A DNA stretch of 64,000 nucleotides. Source: Gilliamella sp. wkB178 (GTDB taxonomy: Bacteria; Pseudomonadota; Gammaproteobacteria; Enterobacterales; Orbaceae). The notes below the pieces were generated by a model. That model did not search any database. It was not told the origin of the DNA and saw only the letters and a program-made list of their open reading frames with translations. Both the position numbers and the translations under genes were made by a program. Below are positions 34,614-46,291 of this stretch, in pieces; position 1 is the stretch's first letter; each line of letters begins with the position of its first letter. Where the stretch lies: assembly GCF_001690705.1 (NCBI RefSeq), contig NZ_LZGK01000013.1, positions 806,001 to 870,000 on the forward strand, given 5' to 3'.

Positions 34614-37600
34614 TTATTGCGGTTGCGGTTCAATAACTATTTTGTTACCACCCAATGAAACTGCTTGAATATCGCGATCATACATAGCTTCACCGAAAGC
34701 CGGTGGAATGGTATAGGTACCAACGTTAGTAGCTTTAATTTGATAAACAAATTTTTGCGTTTGGTTATTGTCAGTTGAACCATAAATGATTACGCGATCT
34801 TCACGTACATCAGTATAGTCTGGGTACCATGTGTTTTCATCTGTTTGAACTGCTATCGATGATACCCATCCAGAATAATCCGCTTCATCATAATCATCCT
34901 CTTCATAGTCTTCCTCATCTTCTTCATCGCCTTGTATATATTCATCCTCAGTGTCATCTACCTGCGTAATCGGCTGTTGTACAACCTCAAAACCACCAGG
35001 TAACAAATCCACAATAGCAAGATTAGTTGCACCTTCATTGGCTATAGCGCGAACTTGTACCATAACATTAATTTTATCCCCCAATTTAACATGATCGACT
35101 GGTTTACCATTCATATCAGTAAATTCACGATAAATCTCTAAGCCTTGCTTGATAGGTTTTTCTGGTGCTTTAGTATCGAAACCTTGTTCAGATAACATGT
35201 ACCAAGCAGGTAAATTAGTGTTATTAATAAAGTTAACAGTTGAATCTTGCGAACTAAATTGACCTTTAGCTAAAATACCTCTTAATTTAGCGATAACTTT
35301 TTGGGATTCGTTATTTTTAGTTGAAGCACTAATTTGTAATGAATCATCAGTTAAATTAGCATCATTGATACTACTAGAATAACTATCTAAAGCTAAAATA
35401 GTCATGGCTGCCGATTGAGTGGTGTATTTTTGTTTATTCAACATAATAACCATATTTTCTAGCGCTTGAGCCGGAATATTTTGAGCTTTATCAGGGAAAT
35501 GTTTACTAAGTAAATAAATTTTACCTGCATTAACAACTAAAGGATCGTAGTAATAGTTAGTCCACCAAGCTTTAGTATAGGCTTTATCAAGTTGTTGCCA
35601 TACAGGGGTTAATAACTTATTCGCTTCTTTATCCATCTTCAACATTTTATAAGATGCTGATAAATACATAGCAGTGATGTCTGTTTTCCAACCATCATTG
35701 TTAGTATTATTGAGATCATCTATTACCGAAGCTAAATAACTAGTGGTTACCTGATTTTGACGGGTTAATAAATAAATAGCATAGGCACGTAACCTAAGTC
35801 CATATAGATCAGAACGATCGGATTCAGCAATAGTTTTTATATACTTATTGGCATTATCTAACATCTTTTGTGGAACAACTTGCCCAGATTCTTTAGCTTC
35901 TAGCATGAAGTTAACAGCATATAGAGTAATAAAAGGATCAACGCTATAAGTAGAATACCATAAGCCGAATGCGCCTTCGCTATTTTGGCGAGATTGCAGA
36001 ACTTGATAAAGATCTGATAATGAGGTTGAACCTTGTTTAGAAGCTAAATTAAAATCACTATATTTATTGGCAAATAATATTGGTATTGCCCGACTCACAA
36101 TCTGTTCAGAACAGTAATGTGGGTAATTTTGTAAATAAGTATTTAACCCTTTGCTAAGTACAAATGGAGAATAAGATACAGCAGCTTCTCGATTACTATA
36201 GTTATCATACATTGTTCTAAAATCGGTTAAAGTTTGCTCATGTCCATCCATTCTACCCATCTTAGTTTGCAATCGATATTCTGAGGTAGGGCGCACTGAA
36301 GTGCTAATATTGCGCGTTACCTCTATCTCACCATAACTAGCAGTGAAATGAAGATCGGCATTACCAACTTTTTCAGTTGCTTTAAAGTTGAATTTTAAAA
36401 CTCCGTCTTTGGCATTAGCCAATTCAATAGTTTTTTGGTTTTCACCAATAATTGTTAACTGTGGAGTTGTCGAAACATTTACTTTAATTGGTACCGGTTG
36501 GTTGCCAATATTTTCGATCAAATTGGTCACATTAACTGAAACTTCAAACTCATCATTTGGTGCTGCAAAATAAGGGACATTTGGATGTAACACAATATCA
36601 TTGTGAACAGTCGTCGTCATTTGAGTGTGACCCATTGTTTCATCACCAACGGATATAGCCATGATTCGAATTTTACCATTAAAATAGTCAGGGACTTTAT
36701 ACTCAACTGTTTTATCACCATCAACATCCATGATACCCGACCAATAAACAACAGGATCATCCACTTTACGTTTGAATGGGTTTAAATGACCAGATAGCGC
36801 ATCATCATTATCACCATCACCGCCAGGAGCTGAAAGTGATAGTAAGTGACGGTATTCCGGCAATATTAGATCGAGTATTTGTGAGGTTCTAACTGATAGT
36901 GCCTTTTTGCGTATAAAGCTAGTTAATGGATCTTTTAACTTATAATTTGACACTTGCAAAATACCTTCATCAACTGCAAAAACAACCGCTTTTTGTGGTG
37001 TATTGGTATGCAAGGTTATAGGTAAGGTTTCACCTGGTTTAATTAATGAAGGAGCTTGTAACACAATTTTATCATTAAATTGTTCATTAGAAATTTTAAA
37101 TGGTATTACGCCATAACTTAATGGACTCATAAAAATTTCATCTGAATTAGGATCGCGTACAAATTGAACATTAATATAACCATTACCACTAATATTTTCA
37201 GGTAAAGTTATTTTTTGTACCGAACTAGTCGTAGTTGTATGGAACCATTTCCATGCATAAACTTTATCCCGTTCAATAGTGATAATGCCACTACCTACAT
37301 AAGGTGCATTGATTGCTACTTCAATTTCATCACCTGGGTTATATTGAGTATCCTTGATTTTAAGGGCAAGTTCAGCATTGCGATCTAAATCACGAGTAAT
37401 GTTAGCGGTACCAATGATGGAATATTTGCCTTGGTACAGTAATTGATCATCTTTATTTTTAATTTGGATTATATAATTACCCGGATTTTCACTATTTAAC
37501 TGGTAAGTAGTTTTACCTTTATTAATAGCAAATGGTTGCTCTGATAATAATACTTCCTTACGTCGAGATTCATATTTATAAACTCCCGACGGTTGTTTGA

Positions 37601-40600
37601 CTAATACTGAAACAAATTTTTCTTCCAGATTAAGAATTTTTAAATCAGTTAGATCTATTTTCTCTAAGGATGGATTGATGGCAATAAAATCTAAATTACG
37701 CACCGAATTACGATTAATATAATTTAGATTGCCATCCGCTTTAGCACCAATAAGATAATTATTCGGTGACACAAATGTACTAGCTGTAGCCGCAACACTA
37801 CGGCCACTATCAGGTTCGAACACTTCAGTTAACATTTTAAGTGTATAATTACCTTCAAAACTTTCCATATTGTCATGTAAATTAATATTTACTATGCCAT
37901 TGTCATCAGTGTCTTCTTCATCCAATTCTACTTTGAAACTATTGCGATCACCGGTGATATATTGATAAAAATAGTAATCTTCATATTTTTTGAAATAAGG
38001 GATGGATGGTTCCAGAATCAAAGTATTGGTAACTCGGCGATGGGCTGCATCAGTACCAATAAGGTTTTTAGCTTTAATTTCAGCAGTGATCTGATCTGGT
38101 TTTAACCAACCATCTTTGATCTCCGGTAGTAATTTCAAAGAGACAGTGGTTTTATCCGGTTCAAATTCACGGACAACGACTGAGCTAGTACCTAATAAAG
38201 TTCGTGATTCCTCTTTATCGTCATTTTTTAAGTATAGATTGATATACCAATCACCTGTAGGCGAGGTGTAATTGGTTTTATAGCTTAGTTCATTGAAGCC
38301 AAATTTATCTAACACCACCGGTCTTTTCATAACTAAATTTGATTTAGGATCGTATATTTCAGCTTCTAAGGTAATACCGGCTAAGGAATGCGCCCAATTT
38401 TGAGCTCTAACAATAGTACCAATATGGAACGTATCTCCAGGGCGATATATGCCACGATCTGAGAAAATGTGAGAACGTAGTTCTCCACCTTCAACAGTTT
38501 CACGAATACCACCGATATCAAATCGAGATAAATTTAAATTTCTGTCGTAACTCTGAATCGGTAGAAATGAAGAATCATTATCTTTCTCAACCACATATAC
38601 TAACGGTTTAATGCCTTGGTAATATTCAGACAATGGCGCAAAATGGACGTGACCGGTGCTATCAGTATTTTTACTGGTAATAGCAATACCATTCATACCT
38701 AATACAGAAACTTTAGCATTGCTAATTGGTTGCCCGGTACTAATTGATTGTATAAACAAATCATTAGATTGATCGAGCGATTTTTTAGCAATAATACCTA
38801 AATCAGTCACCACAATAAAGCGTGAACTCATAAATTCAAGTTCACTACTATTTACATCTTGACCGTATAATCTTAATAAGAACACACCACGGTTTTTAGT
38901 GCCATTAGTATTCGCCGTTAAATAACGCGTAAGATCAATACTGGTATAGTTAACATCTTCTAATGGACCTTTAAATTCTTTAGTGTAATTATATTTTTCA
39001 ACAAAATGATCGTTATCGAGTTCACCAAAGTTCATGTATTGAAATTCGTCGCTTTCATTAAATGAAACTAGATGTTGTAGCTGAGAAGGAATTACCCGAT
39101 CAATTTCCAATTTCATTTTTTTGATATTTCGGGAAACAACCGGTAGTTTTTTCTCACCTGATAAAGATAGTAGGGAACCGTTGGCTGCAAAATCTAGATA
39201 AGTAGGGTAACTTGGTACTTCTAAAACATTTTGATAATTATCTGCTAACAGATAACCGTTTTGCGAAATTAAAGGTTGATTCACTTCTACATATAATTGT
39301 GAATTTTGTTCAGCTTTAAACTCAAAGCTAACCTGAGTTTGATAAGCAAGCTCAGTATCAATTGGTTTTAGCGCAATGGGTTTTGCTGTTGCTAATACTT
39401 GTGGAGTAACTTCAAATTTGGTTTTATAGCTACGAGTTAATTGATCATAGTATTCAACCTTATAACCACCCTCGGTTTTTTTAGGTAATTGCCATACCTT
39501 AATTGTTTTGGACAGATCTTCAGATTTAATTGGATGGGATAATGATAAAATTAGCACTTGTTGTATTTTATTGTTACTTTTATCCACCAGTGTTAGTTCA
39601 GAATTAATAACATTTAAATTGTATTTATCTGGTACGGAAACCGCATTACTTATGGTCACACTACTAGGGTGACCACCTGCAGTCGATTCTACACCTTTAT
39701 CAATTGTCATGTATAAATAACCCGGTTTTTCTAATAGTGGGATCGGGCTACTTTTTACATAAGCGATAGTGTCATTATTATCATAGGTGACAGTAAAATC
39801 TACATTACTAATAAATTTATCGGTATCAGTATTTTTATCTTTGTTTTTATTTTTATTGGCGACACTTTCATAAAGCGCTAATTTTATATTTTTCTCAAAA
39901 CTTTTCTTATCAACGGAATTAGTAAAGGTAATCGTATTAATGACATTTCTTACATTGGCTTCGGTTGGATCAGAGTAAAGTTCACCAAAATTTTTGAAAC
40001 CATAATTAAAATCAGGAGAAGTAAAGGAAAAACTACCAGAATCTTTTTTCAAAAAATTATTATTAGCAAATAATTTTGCATCATCTAAGGTAAGCGTATA
40101 TTCAACACCGAGCGGCCAAATATTATTTAAAGGCGTAAATTGTATAGTTTTATTATTAAGCCATATCCATTTACCATCAATTGGCGGGGTAAAGGTTATT
40201 CCTTCAGTTATTTCTTTACGTGTTGATTCTAAAGGAGCAGGGGAGCCATTATCACCGCTAAAATTAATTGATAGAATATCGTTATTCTTTTTAGGTACAT
40301 TAAGTTTAGCATTATAAAATTTGTATACTATAGGCGCAGCTTCAACAGGCTTAGGACGATTCAAATACCAATGGTATATATAATTTGTGGTAAAAAAGGC
40401 AATTAATCCAATAATAATTAATGAACCAATAATGGTTTTAGCCTTATTAAGTAAGGTTCCCACCGAATTATAATATGTTTTTGCTTTGGGTATCCAAGTA
40501 GGGGTAGACCAATTGATATTGCCAATTATTGGGCTAAATAACCAGAATATGCTTTTAATTAATGCATATAAAAAAATAATAAAATAACTTATTATTTCCC

Positions 40601-40655
40601 ATGCTTTTTGCAAAATAAAAAATGGTAGTTGCAAAATAAATTTAAGTAATTCCAT
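34614..40655 (-). CDS. alpha-2-macroglobulin family protein, membrane-anchored, thioester type
   Basis: 2013 residues, well above the roughly 1,530-1,650 of E. coli YfaS and YfhM. There is no lipobox; instead two hydrophobic stretches occur near the N-terminus (about 5-45 and 75-96), the second followed by NYIYHWYLNRPKP, so it is probably anchored in the inner membrane facing the periplasm. Visible family parts: MG2-type region with FSDRGIYRPGDTFHIGTIVR (about 740), and the thioester motif CSEQ with Cys1515 in NYPHYCSEQIVSRAIP. A strongly acidic insert lies at about 1897-1928 (DEEDEEDYEEDDYDEAD). Thought to trap proteases in the periplasm. Monocistronic. Confidence 0.9.
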   Translation of the reverse strand: MELLKFILQLPFFILQKAWEIISYFIIFLYALIKSIFWLFSPIIGNINWSTPTWIPKAKTYYNSVGTLLNKAKTIIGSLIIIGLIAFFTTNYIYHWYLNRPKPVEAAPIVYKFYNAKLNVPKKNNDILSINFSGDNGSPAPLESTRKEITEGITFTPPIDGKWIWLNNKTIQFTPLNNIWPLGVEYTLTLDDAKLFANNNFLKKDSGSFSFTSPDFNYGFKNFGELYSDPTEANVRNVINTITFTNSVDKKSFEKNIKLALYESVANKNKNKDKNTDTDKFISNVDFTVTYDNNDTIAYVKSSPIPLLEKPGYLYMTIDKGVESTAGGHPSSVTISNAVSVPDKYNLNVINSELTLVDKSNNKIQQVLILSLSHPIKSEDLSKTIKVWQLPKKTEGGYKVEYYDQLTRSYKTKFEVTPQVLATAKPIALKPIDTELAYQTQVSFEFKAEQNSQLYVEVNQPLISQNGYLLADNYQNVLEVPSYPTYLDFAANGSLLSLSGEKKLPVVSRNIKKMKLEIDRVIPSQLQHLVSFNESDEFQYMNFGELDNDHFVEKYNYTKEFKGPLEDVNYTSIDLTRYLTANTNGTKNRGVFLLRLYGQDVNSSELEFMSSRFIVVTDLGIIAKKSLDQSNDLFIQSISTGQPISNAKVSVLGMNGIAITSKNTDSTGHVHFAPLSEYYQGIKPLVYVVEKDNDSSFLPIQSYDRNLNLSRFDIGGIRETVEGGELRSHIFSDRGIYRPGDTFHIGTIVRAQNWAHSLAGITLEAEIYDPKSNLVMKRPVVLDKFGFNELSYKTNYTSPTGDWYINLYLKNDDKEESRTLLGTSSVVVREFEPDKTTVSLKLLPEIKDGWLKPDQITAEIKAKNLIGTDAAHRRVTNTLILEPSIPYFKKYEDYYFYQYITGDRNSFKVELDEEDTDDNGIVNINLHDNMESFEGNYTLKMLTEVFEPDSGRSVAATASTFVSPNNYLIGAKADGNLNYINRNSVRNLDFIAINPSLEKIDLTDLKILNLEEKFVSVLVKQPSGVYKYESRRKEVLLSEQPFAINKGKTTYQLNSENPGNYIIQIKNKDDQLLYQGKYSIIGTANITRDLDRNAELALKIKDTQYNPGDEIEVAINAPYVGSGIITIERDKVYAWKWFHTTTTSSVQKITLPENISGNGYINVQFVRDPNSDEIFMSPLSYGVIPFKISNEQFNDKIVLQAPSLIKPGETLPITLHTNTPQKAVVFAVDEGILQVSNYKLKDPLTSFIRKKALSVRTSQILDLILPEYRHLLSLSAPGGDGDNDDALSGHLNPFKRKVDDPVVYWSGIMDVDGDKTVEYKVPDYFNGKIRIMAISVGDETMGHTQMTTTVHNDIVLHPNVPYFAAPNDEFEVSVNVTNLIENIGNQPVPIKVNVSTTPQLTIIGENQKTIELANAKDGVLKFNFKATEKVGNADLHFTASYGEIEVTRNISTSVRPTSEYRLQTKMGRMDGHEQTLTDFRTMYDNYSNREAAVSYSPFVLSKGLNTYLQNYPHYCSEQIVSRAIPILFANKYSDFNLASKQGSTSLSDLYQVLQSRQNSEGAFGLWYSTYSVDPFITLYAVNFMLEAKESGQVVPQKMLDNANKYIKTIAESDRSDLYGLRLRAYAIYLLTRQNQVTTSYLASVIDDLNNTNNDGWKTDITAMYLSASYKMLKMDKEANKLLTPVWQQLDKAYTKAWWTNYYYDPLVVNAGKIYLLSKHFPDKAQNIPAQALENMVIMLNKQKYTTQSAAMTILALDSYSSSINDANLTDDSLQISASTKNNESQKVIAKLRGILAKGQFSSQDSTVNFINNTNLPAWYMLSEQGFDTKAPEKPIKQGLEIYREFTDMNGKPVDHVKLGDKINVMVQVRAIANEGATNLAIVDLLPGGFEVVQQPITQVDDTEDEYIQGDEEDEEDYEEDDYDEADYSGWVSSIAVQTDENTWYPDYTDVREDRVIIYGSTDNNQTQKFVYQIKATNVGTYTIPPAFGEAMYDRDIQAVSLGGNKIVIEPQPQ

Positions 40656-40712
40656 TATTAATTTCCTATTCCTTATTACTTTTTTTGCTAAAAAAGTTAA
40701 ATTTAATTATTG

Positions 40713-40754
40713 TTTTTATGCTGAAACGTATACTTCTCCGCAAACATCTTAACA
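40713..40754 (+). repeat. dispersed 42-bp intergenic repeat, copy 2
   Basis: TTTTTATGCTGAAACGTATA ... CGCAAACATCTTAACA; four differences from copy 1. It lies 58 bp upstream of the macroglobulin gene start. Confidence 0.85.
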
Positions 40755-40848
40755 GAAACTATAAGTTGATCTTTTAATAAAATAGTTGATCACGTAGTTA
40801 TGTAAGATCATATAATAGCCACGTGTAAAATACTATATTAAAAATAGT

Positions 40849-41226
40849 TTATTTAATTGAATTGATAATTTGCTGTTGCGATTTTTTAGTTAACTTAGCG
40901 AATACCAGATTATAAGACTGTTTTAAAAGGTCAATAACCATAGCTTGATCTAAAGGATTAGGGGTATTAAGGATGATTGAGATCCAATGTATTTTATTGG
41001 CATAATAACCTTCGGTAATATTATCATACATTTCGATCATTAAACGGTTATTAGCTGGATCACCTTTTAAGGTAATGATATCTTGGTTATGGTTGTTTTT
41101 GCCGGCGTAGGCAAACATTTTATCTGCAATTAAAAATTGAAAAGCCCGCCATTCCGGTTTATAAACTATTTCAGCACCTTTTAGTTTTAACGCGGCATGT
41201 TCTATCCATTGATATTTTGCTAACAT
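40849..41226 (-). CDS. yjbR: MmcQ/YjbR family protein
   Basis: 125 residues. The MmcQ/YjbR pattern is visible: KPEWRAFQFLIADKMFAYAG, ITLKGDPANNRLMIEMYDNITEGYYANKIHWISIIL, and a C-terminal DLLKQSYNLVFAKLTKKSQ. These proteins have a CyaY-like fold with a double-wing surface; DNA binding has been proposed but the role is not established. It is about 120 bp downstream of cmoB on the same strand and probably separate. Confidence 0.85.
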   Translation of the reverse strand: MLAKYQWIEHAALKLKGAEIVYKPEWRAFQFLIADKMFAYAGKNNHNQDIITLKGDPANNRLMIEMYDNITEGYYANKIHWISIILNTPNPLDQAMVIDLLKQSYNLVFAKLTKKSQQQIINSIK

Positions 41227-41346
41227 ATTTATTCCCTTAAAATACCATTATCTTTAGATAAAAATATTATATATTAGCCATTGCATTTTGTAATTTTAAT
41301 ATTCAATTACAAGTTGGTATTTGGTCTTAACAAAGACCAAATATTA

Positions 41347-42315
41347 TTATTTTGTGGCGGTGAAAACCGCACGTATTGGTGCAGGGTAACCTTCAATTGT
41401 TTTGGTTAGATCGTTTGGATCTAGAAAATCAGCTAAGGATTCTGACGTCATCCACTCGGTCTGACGTTGTTCATCTAAACTAGTTTGCGAAATATCAACC
41501 ACTTTAACTTCAGAAAATCCACATTTATGTAGCCAGTTAATCATGGTCGGTACTGATGGAATGAAATAGACATTACGCATTTGTGCATAACGCTCCCCCG
41601 GCATTAACGCTTGATGTTCTTTACCATCAATAACTAATGTTTCTAATACTAATTGACCACCATTAACCAGTTGATCTTTTAATTGCAGTAAATGATCAAG
41701 TGGCGAGCGCCGATGGTATAACACTCCCATTGAAAACACAGTATCAAAGGCATTGAGCTTAGGTAATTCTTCGATGCCAAGAGGTAGCAAATGAGCTCGT
41801 TTATCATTACCAAGTAATTTACGGATAGCTTCAAATTGGCATAAGTAAAGTGCCATAGGATCAATACCCACAGCCAGTTTAGCGCCAGCGCCGATCATTC
41901 GCCAAAGATGGTAACCGCTGTTACAACCCACGTCTAAAACCATTTTACCTTCTAAACTTGCGATGTGATTAATTAACCGTTCCCATTTCCAATCAGAACG
42001 CCATTCAGTATCAATATGTACACCATATAAATGAAAAGGGCCTTTACGCCATGGCAACATATTTTTTAATAATTGGCTAATTCGCTGTTGTTCACCAGTA
42101 GACAGTGGTTGTACCATTGTTGCGGTAACACTGTGTAATAAATCCAGTTGATTGGGTGTAATTGCCGGTAAATGTTTAATGCTATTTAACCATTGATTAA
42201 CACGACTATCTAAATTTTGTTTTTGCCAATTTGCTAGTTGGGCAGGTAATACTTCAAGCCAACTATTGAGTTTATTTTTTGCGATAATCTGATAAAAATC
42301 ACCAAAATCAAACAT
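41347..42315 (-). CDS. cmoB: tRNA U34 carboxymethyltransferase
   Basis: 322 residues (E. coli 323). Transfers a carboxymethyl group from carboxy-SAM to 5-hydroxyuridine 34, giving cmo5U in tRNAs that read four-fold boxes. SAM-type motif [20 protein letters not shown] is at about residue 126, with [20 protein letters not shown] and the N-terminal family pattern. It is 30 bp behind cmoA, which makes the cofactor. Confidence 0.96.
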   Translation of the reverse strand: MFDFGDFYQIIAKNKLNSWLEVLPAQLANWQKQNLDSRVNQWLNSIKHLPAITPNQLDLLHSVTATMVQPLSTGEQQRISQLLKNMLPWRKGPFHLYGVHIDTEWRSDWKWERLINHIASLEGKMVLDVGCNSGYHLWRMIGAGAKLAVGIDPMALYLCQFEAIRKLLGNDKRAHLLPLGIEELPKLNAFDTVFSMGVLYHRRSPLDHLLQLKDQLVNGGQLVLETLVIDGKEHQALMPGERYAQMRNVYFIPSVPTMINWLHKCGFSEVKVVDISQTSLDEQRQTEWMTSESLADFLDPNDLTKTIEGYPAPIRAVFTATK

Positions 42316-42345
42316 GGGTTAATCCTTATTGTAGATATTAATTTA

Positions 42346-43110
<765 letters not shown>

Positions 43111-43149
43111 CTATGATACCATTTTTTATAGTTAATTTATCGGATAATT

Positions 43150-44304
43150 ATGAGTTTTATTGCTATTATTGCCATTATTGTTAGTCTTTTAATCACCATC
43201 TATTTAGGAAAACGCTGGCAATTTTGGTTCAATTTTGAATTAACAGGTTATTCCCAAATAGCTTATTGGGTAGTTATGATTGTGGCAGGATTATCTTTTA
43301 TTCTGTCAAAAATTTTTAATGGTATTTCAACATATTGGCTACCACTAATTAGTAATGTGATTTTGGGGTTAATAATCTGTGCAATTTTTATCACATTAAT
43401 CTTTGATGCAATTAGGTGGTTGAGTAAAGGGCGTTTTACAGTTAATTTACTCAATAAAATCATATATATTGTATGTGTAGTTGGCTTGTTTATTTTTGGC
43501 CATGAAATGGCAATTAATCCCAAAATTGTTGAATATCAAGTTAAAATTGACAAGCCAGCTAATGTTGACCATTTACGTTTGGTACAGTTAACGGATATCC
43601 ATGTTAATGAATTAACCACCCATAAATCTATTCAACAAATGATTGATAAAGTTAATCAATTAAATGCCGATTTTATTGTGATTACTGGCGATACGCTAGA
43701 TCAACGTTTAAAACCATTTACAGAGCTAGGCTTTGATAAACAATTTCAGCAACTGAAAGCCAAATACGGTACCTATATTGTTTTTGGTAATCATGAATAT
43801 TTAGGCACTACTCAAGCTGATAATAGTGAACAAGATATTATTAAAACTTTTCAACAAGCTAAAATGAAAGTTTTAAAAGATGATATTGTGTATTTGGATG
43901 ATGTTGGCATTACCTTAATTGGTCGTGATGATTTGTCATCTTCGCGTTATGATGTAACTCGAGCTTCACTAAGCGATCTGATTATGTTTGCCGATACTAG
44001 TACACCTATAATTTTGTTAGATCATCAACCTAAAGATCTTGATGAACCAGCTAACCTAGGTGTTGATTTAATGATTTCCGGGCACACCCATAGAGGACAA
44101 GTGTTTCCCATAAATTTAGTCGTAGCAGCAATGTATAAAAATTCTTATGGAATGTATCAAAATCCAGAACAACATTTTACCAGTATTGTCAGTAGTGGGT
44201 ATGGACTATGGGGGCCACCGATTCGCCTGATGTCACGTTCAGAAATTGCTGTTATTGATATTACTTTTAATAACCAACAAAAATTAACAAATTCACCACA
44301 ATAA
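43150..44304 (+). CDS. membrane-anchored metallophosphoesterase (YkuE/YaeI-like)
   Basis: 384 residues. The first 125 hold four predicted membrane helices; the rest is a calcineurin-type phosphoesterase. Metal-site motifs: LTDIHVNE, ITGDTLDQR, VFGNHEYLG, LLDHQPKD and ISGHTHRGQ. Relatives cleave lipid- or nucleotide-linked phosphates near the membrane; the substrate here is unknown. The N-terminal membrane part is longer than the single anchor of E. coli YaeI. It is 10 bp ahead of rnd, so the two may be cotranscribed. Confidence 0.9.
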   Translation: MSFIAIIAIIVSLLITIYLGKRWQFWFNFELTGYSQIAYWVVMIVAGLSFILSKIFNGISTYWLPLISNVILGLIICAIFITLIFDAIRWLSKGRFTVNLLNKIIYIVCVVGLFIFGHEMAINPKIVEYQVKIDKPANVDHLRLVQLTDIHVNELTTHKSIQQMIDKVNQLNADFIVITGDTLDQRLKPFTELGFDKQFQQLKAKYGTYIVFGNHEYLGTTQADNSEQDIIKTFQQAKMKVLKDDIVYLDDVGITLIGRDDLSSSRYDVTRASLSDLIMFADTSTPIILLDHQPKDLDEPANLGVDLMISGHTHRGQVFPINLVVAAMYKNSYGMYQNPEQHFTSIVSSGYGLWGPPIRLMSRSEIAVIDITFNNQQKLTNSPQ

Positions 44305-44314
44305 GGAATCAGTT

Positions 44315-45397
44315 TTGTCTTTTCAGTTTATTACTAATAATGAACAACTAGCTGCTTATTGTTTGCAAATAGCAAACAGCCCAGCTATCGCTTTAGATAC
44401 TGAGTTTGTGCGTACGCGAACATTTTATCCTCACTTAGGCTTACTCCAAGTATTTGATAGTCATATTGCAGCCTTAATTGATCCTTTAGCTATTACGGAT
44501 TGGCAAGATTTTATTGCTATATTAAATAACCCTAAAATTGAAAAATATTTACATTCCTGTAGTGAAGATATCGAGGTTTTGCAGCACCAGTTTAATTGTA
44601 TCCCCACACCAATTATTGATAGCCAAATTTTAGCTTCGTTTTTAGATAATCCATTAAGTAGTGGTTATGCCAGTTTGGTTAAAAAATATTTAAATGTAGA
44701 TCTTGATAAGAGTGAAACCCGAACCGATTGGTTAAAACGCCCCTTAACGGATAAACAATATGAATACGCAATTAATGATGTGATATTTTTGTTGCCATTA
44801 ATGGAAAAATTAAAAGCACAATTGATTACTAATCATTGGCTAGAGGCAGCTTACCAAGAATGCCAATTACTAACAGGGCGTAAAGCGATAATAACTAATC
44901 CTGAGGATGCATATTTAACCATCAAAAATAATTGGCAGTTAAAAGGTAAAAGTCTAGGAGCTTTAAAAAAGTTGGCTTATTGGCGTTATGACATAGCAAA
45001 AACTCAAGATATTGCATTAAATTTTGTAATTCACGAGGAAGTCTTATGGAAAATTGCCCGTTATTTTCCAACTTCATTAGCTGAATTAGAAAAATTAGGT
45101 ATGAAGGGTAAAGAAATTCGCTTATATGGTCAAAAAGTTCTGGCTATATTAACCGAACCATTGCCAGCTGTTCCAGCTATTAAACGAGTTAATACTTATC
45201 CAAATTATAAACAAATAAGTGAGCAACTTAAGCAAGCTACTCAGACAATTGCGGTGCAAACAGGTCTTAATCCTGATCTGTTACTTTCACGTAAGTTAAT
45301 TAATAACTATGTTAAATGGCAAGCTGAACATAAAGGTGAAGAACCCGAAATTATAAGCGGATGGCGCAGGCCATTATTCGAGAAATATGTGCTATGA
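44315..45397 (+). CDS. rnd: ribonuclease D
   Basis: 360 residues, 3'-5' exoribonuclease that trims tRNA precursors. DEDDy motifs: ALDTEFVRTRTFYP (Exo I, D/E), HSCSEDIEVL (Exo II, D), and QYEYAINDVIFLLPL (Exo III, Y and D). HRDC domains follow (about 210-290 and beyond). The start is a TTG at 44315 with AAGGA upstream, a weak start that may limit expression as rare starts do for E. coli rnd (UUG). Confidence 0.95.
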   Translation: MSFQFITNNEQLAAYCLQIANSPAIALDTEFVRTRTFYPHLGLLQVFDSHIAALIDPLAITDWQDFIAILNNPKIEKYLHSCSEDIEVLQHQFNCIPTPIIDSQILASFLDNPLSSGYASLVKKYLNVDLDKSETRTDWLKRPLTDKQYEYAINDVIFLLPLMEKLKAQLITNHWLEAAYQECQLLTGRKAIITNPEDAYLTIKNNWQLKGKSLGALKKLAYWRYDIAKTQDIALNFVIHEEVLWKIARYFPTSLAELEKLGMKGKEIRLYGQKVLAILTEPLPAVPAIKRVNTYPNYKQISEQLKQATQTIAVQTGLNPDLLLSRKLINNYVKWQAEHKGEEPEIISGWRRPLFEKYVL

Positions 45398-45420
45398 TTC
45401 TTTGGCTTTGATTGATTATA

Positions 45421-45458
45421 AGCACTAAATATAAAAATATTTAGTGCTAAGTTTTTTA
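45421..45458 (+). terminator. rnd terminator
   Basis: AGCACTAAAT / ATTTAGTGCT stem with an AT loop, followed at short distance by GTTTTTT. Lies between convergent rnd and mtnN. Confidence 0.75.
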
Positions 45459-45498
45459 TTAATAGCTGTAACTCAATAGCGTATAACTAAACTGTAAC

Positions 45499-46194
45499 TT
45501 ATTTGGCTAGTTCACTTAACATTGATTCAACTATTAACGATGATTGCTTGGCGGCTAATTTTAAAAATGATTGAAAGTCGACCGCTGATTCATTATCACC
45601 ATTATCTGAAATCGCTCTTACTACTACAAATGGTACTTTATACAACCAGCAGACATGACCTATTGCGGCTGCTTCCATTTCCACGGCTATAGCATTAGGA
45701 AAGGTTTGTTTGATATTAGCCAGTGTTTGTTTACCATTAATGAATGCATCACCACTACCAATAGACCCCTCAACTGCATTTACACCATGTTTTTCAATGC
45801 ATAATTTAGCTAATGATTGATAATGTTGATCGGCGGCAAAAGTGACCGGACAGCCAGACATTTGCCCAGGCTGATAACCAAAAGCTGTTAAGTCAACATC
45901 ATGATAAAACACATCTTTAGAAACAATAATATCACCTATATTCAGTGTAGCAGATAAGCCACCAGCAGAACCGGTATTAATAACAGCATCGACCTTATAA
46001 TTATTTAATAACAAGGTGGTTCCTGACGCCGCAGCAACTTTACCAATTCCAGATTGCAGTAATACAATGTCGCAACCAGATATTTGCCCAAGATGAAAAT
46101 CACAGCCTAAATAACGTTCAACCTGATAATTGGTAATTTTACTTTTTAATATAGCAACTTCTTCTTCCATTGCTGCAATAATTGCGATTTTCAT
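45499..46194 (-). CDS. mtnN: 5'-methylthioadenosine/S-adenosylhomocysteine nucleosidase
   Basis: 231 residues from the ATG at 46194 ([17 protein letters not shown]), matching E. coli Mtn (232). The frame is open upstream but that part is not conserved. Motifs: catalytic-site Glu in [15 protein letters not shown] near 76, [12 protein letters not shown] (Glu and Met ligands) near 171, and ISDNGD with the catalytic Asp. Clears MTA and SAH and feeds the activated-methyl cycle and AI-2 synthesis. Confidence 0.96.
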   Translation of the reverse strand: MKIAIIAAMEEEVAILKSKITNYQVERYLGCDFHLGQISGCDIVLLQSGIGKVAAASGTTLLLNNYKVDAVINTGSAGGLSATLNIGDIIVSKDVFYHDVDLTAFGYQPGQMSGCPVTFAADQHYQSLAKLCIEKHGVNAVEGSIGSGDAFINGKQTLANIKQTFPNAIAVEMEAAAIGHVCWLYKVPFVVVRAISDNGDNESAVDFQSFLKLAAKQSSLIVESMLSELAK

Positions 46195-46291
46195 TGAATC
46201 CTCATGCTGTTTAACTAACTTCAATTTAGATGTGCTATCATAATTGCTATACCTAAACTTGACAATATATGAATCTAACGGAGCTATACAT

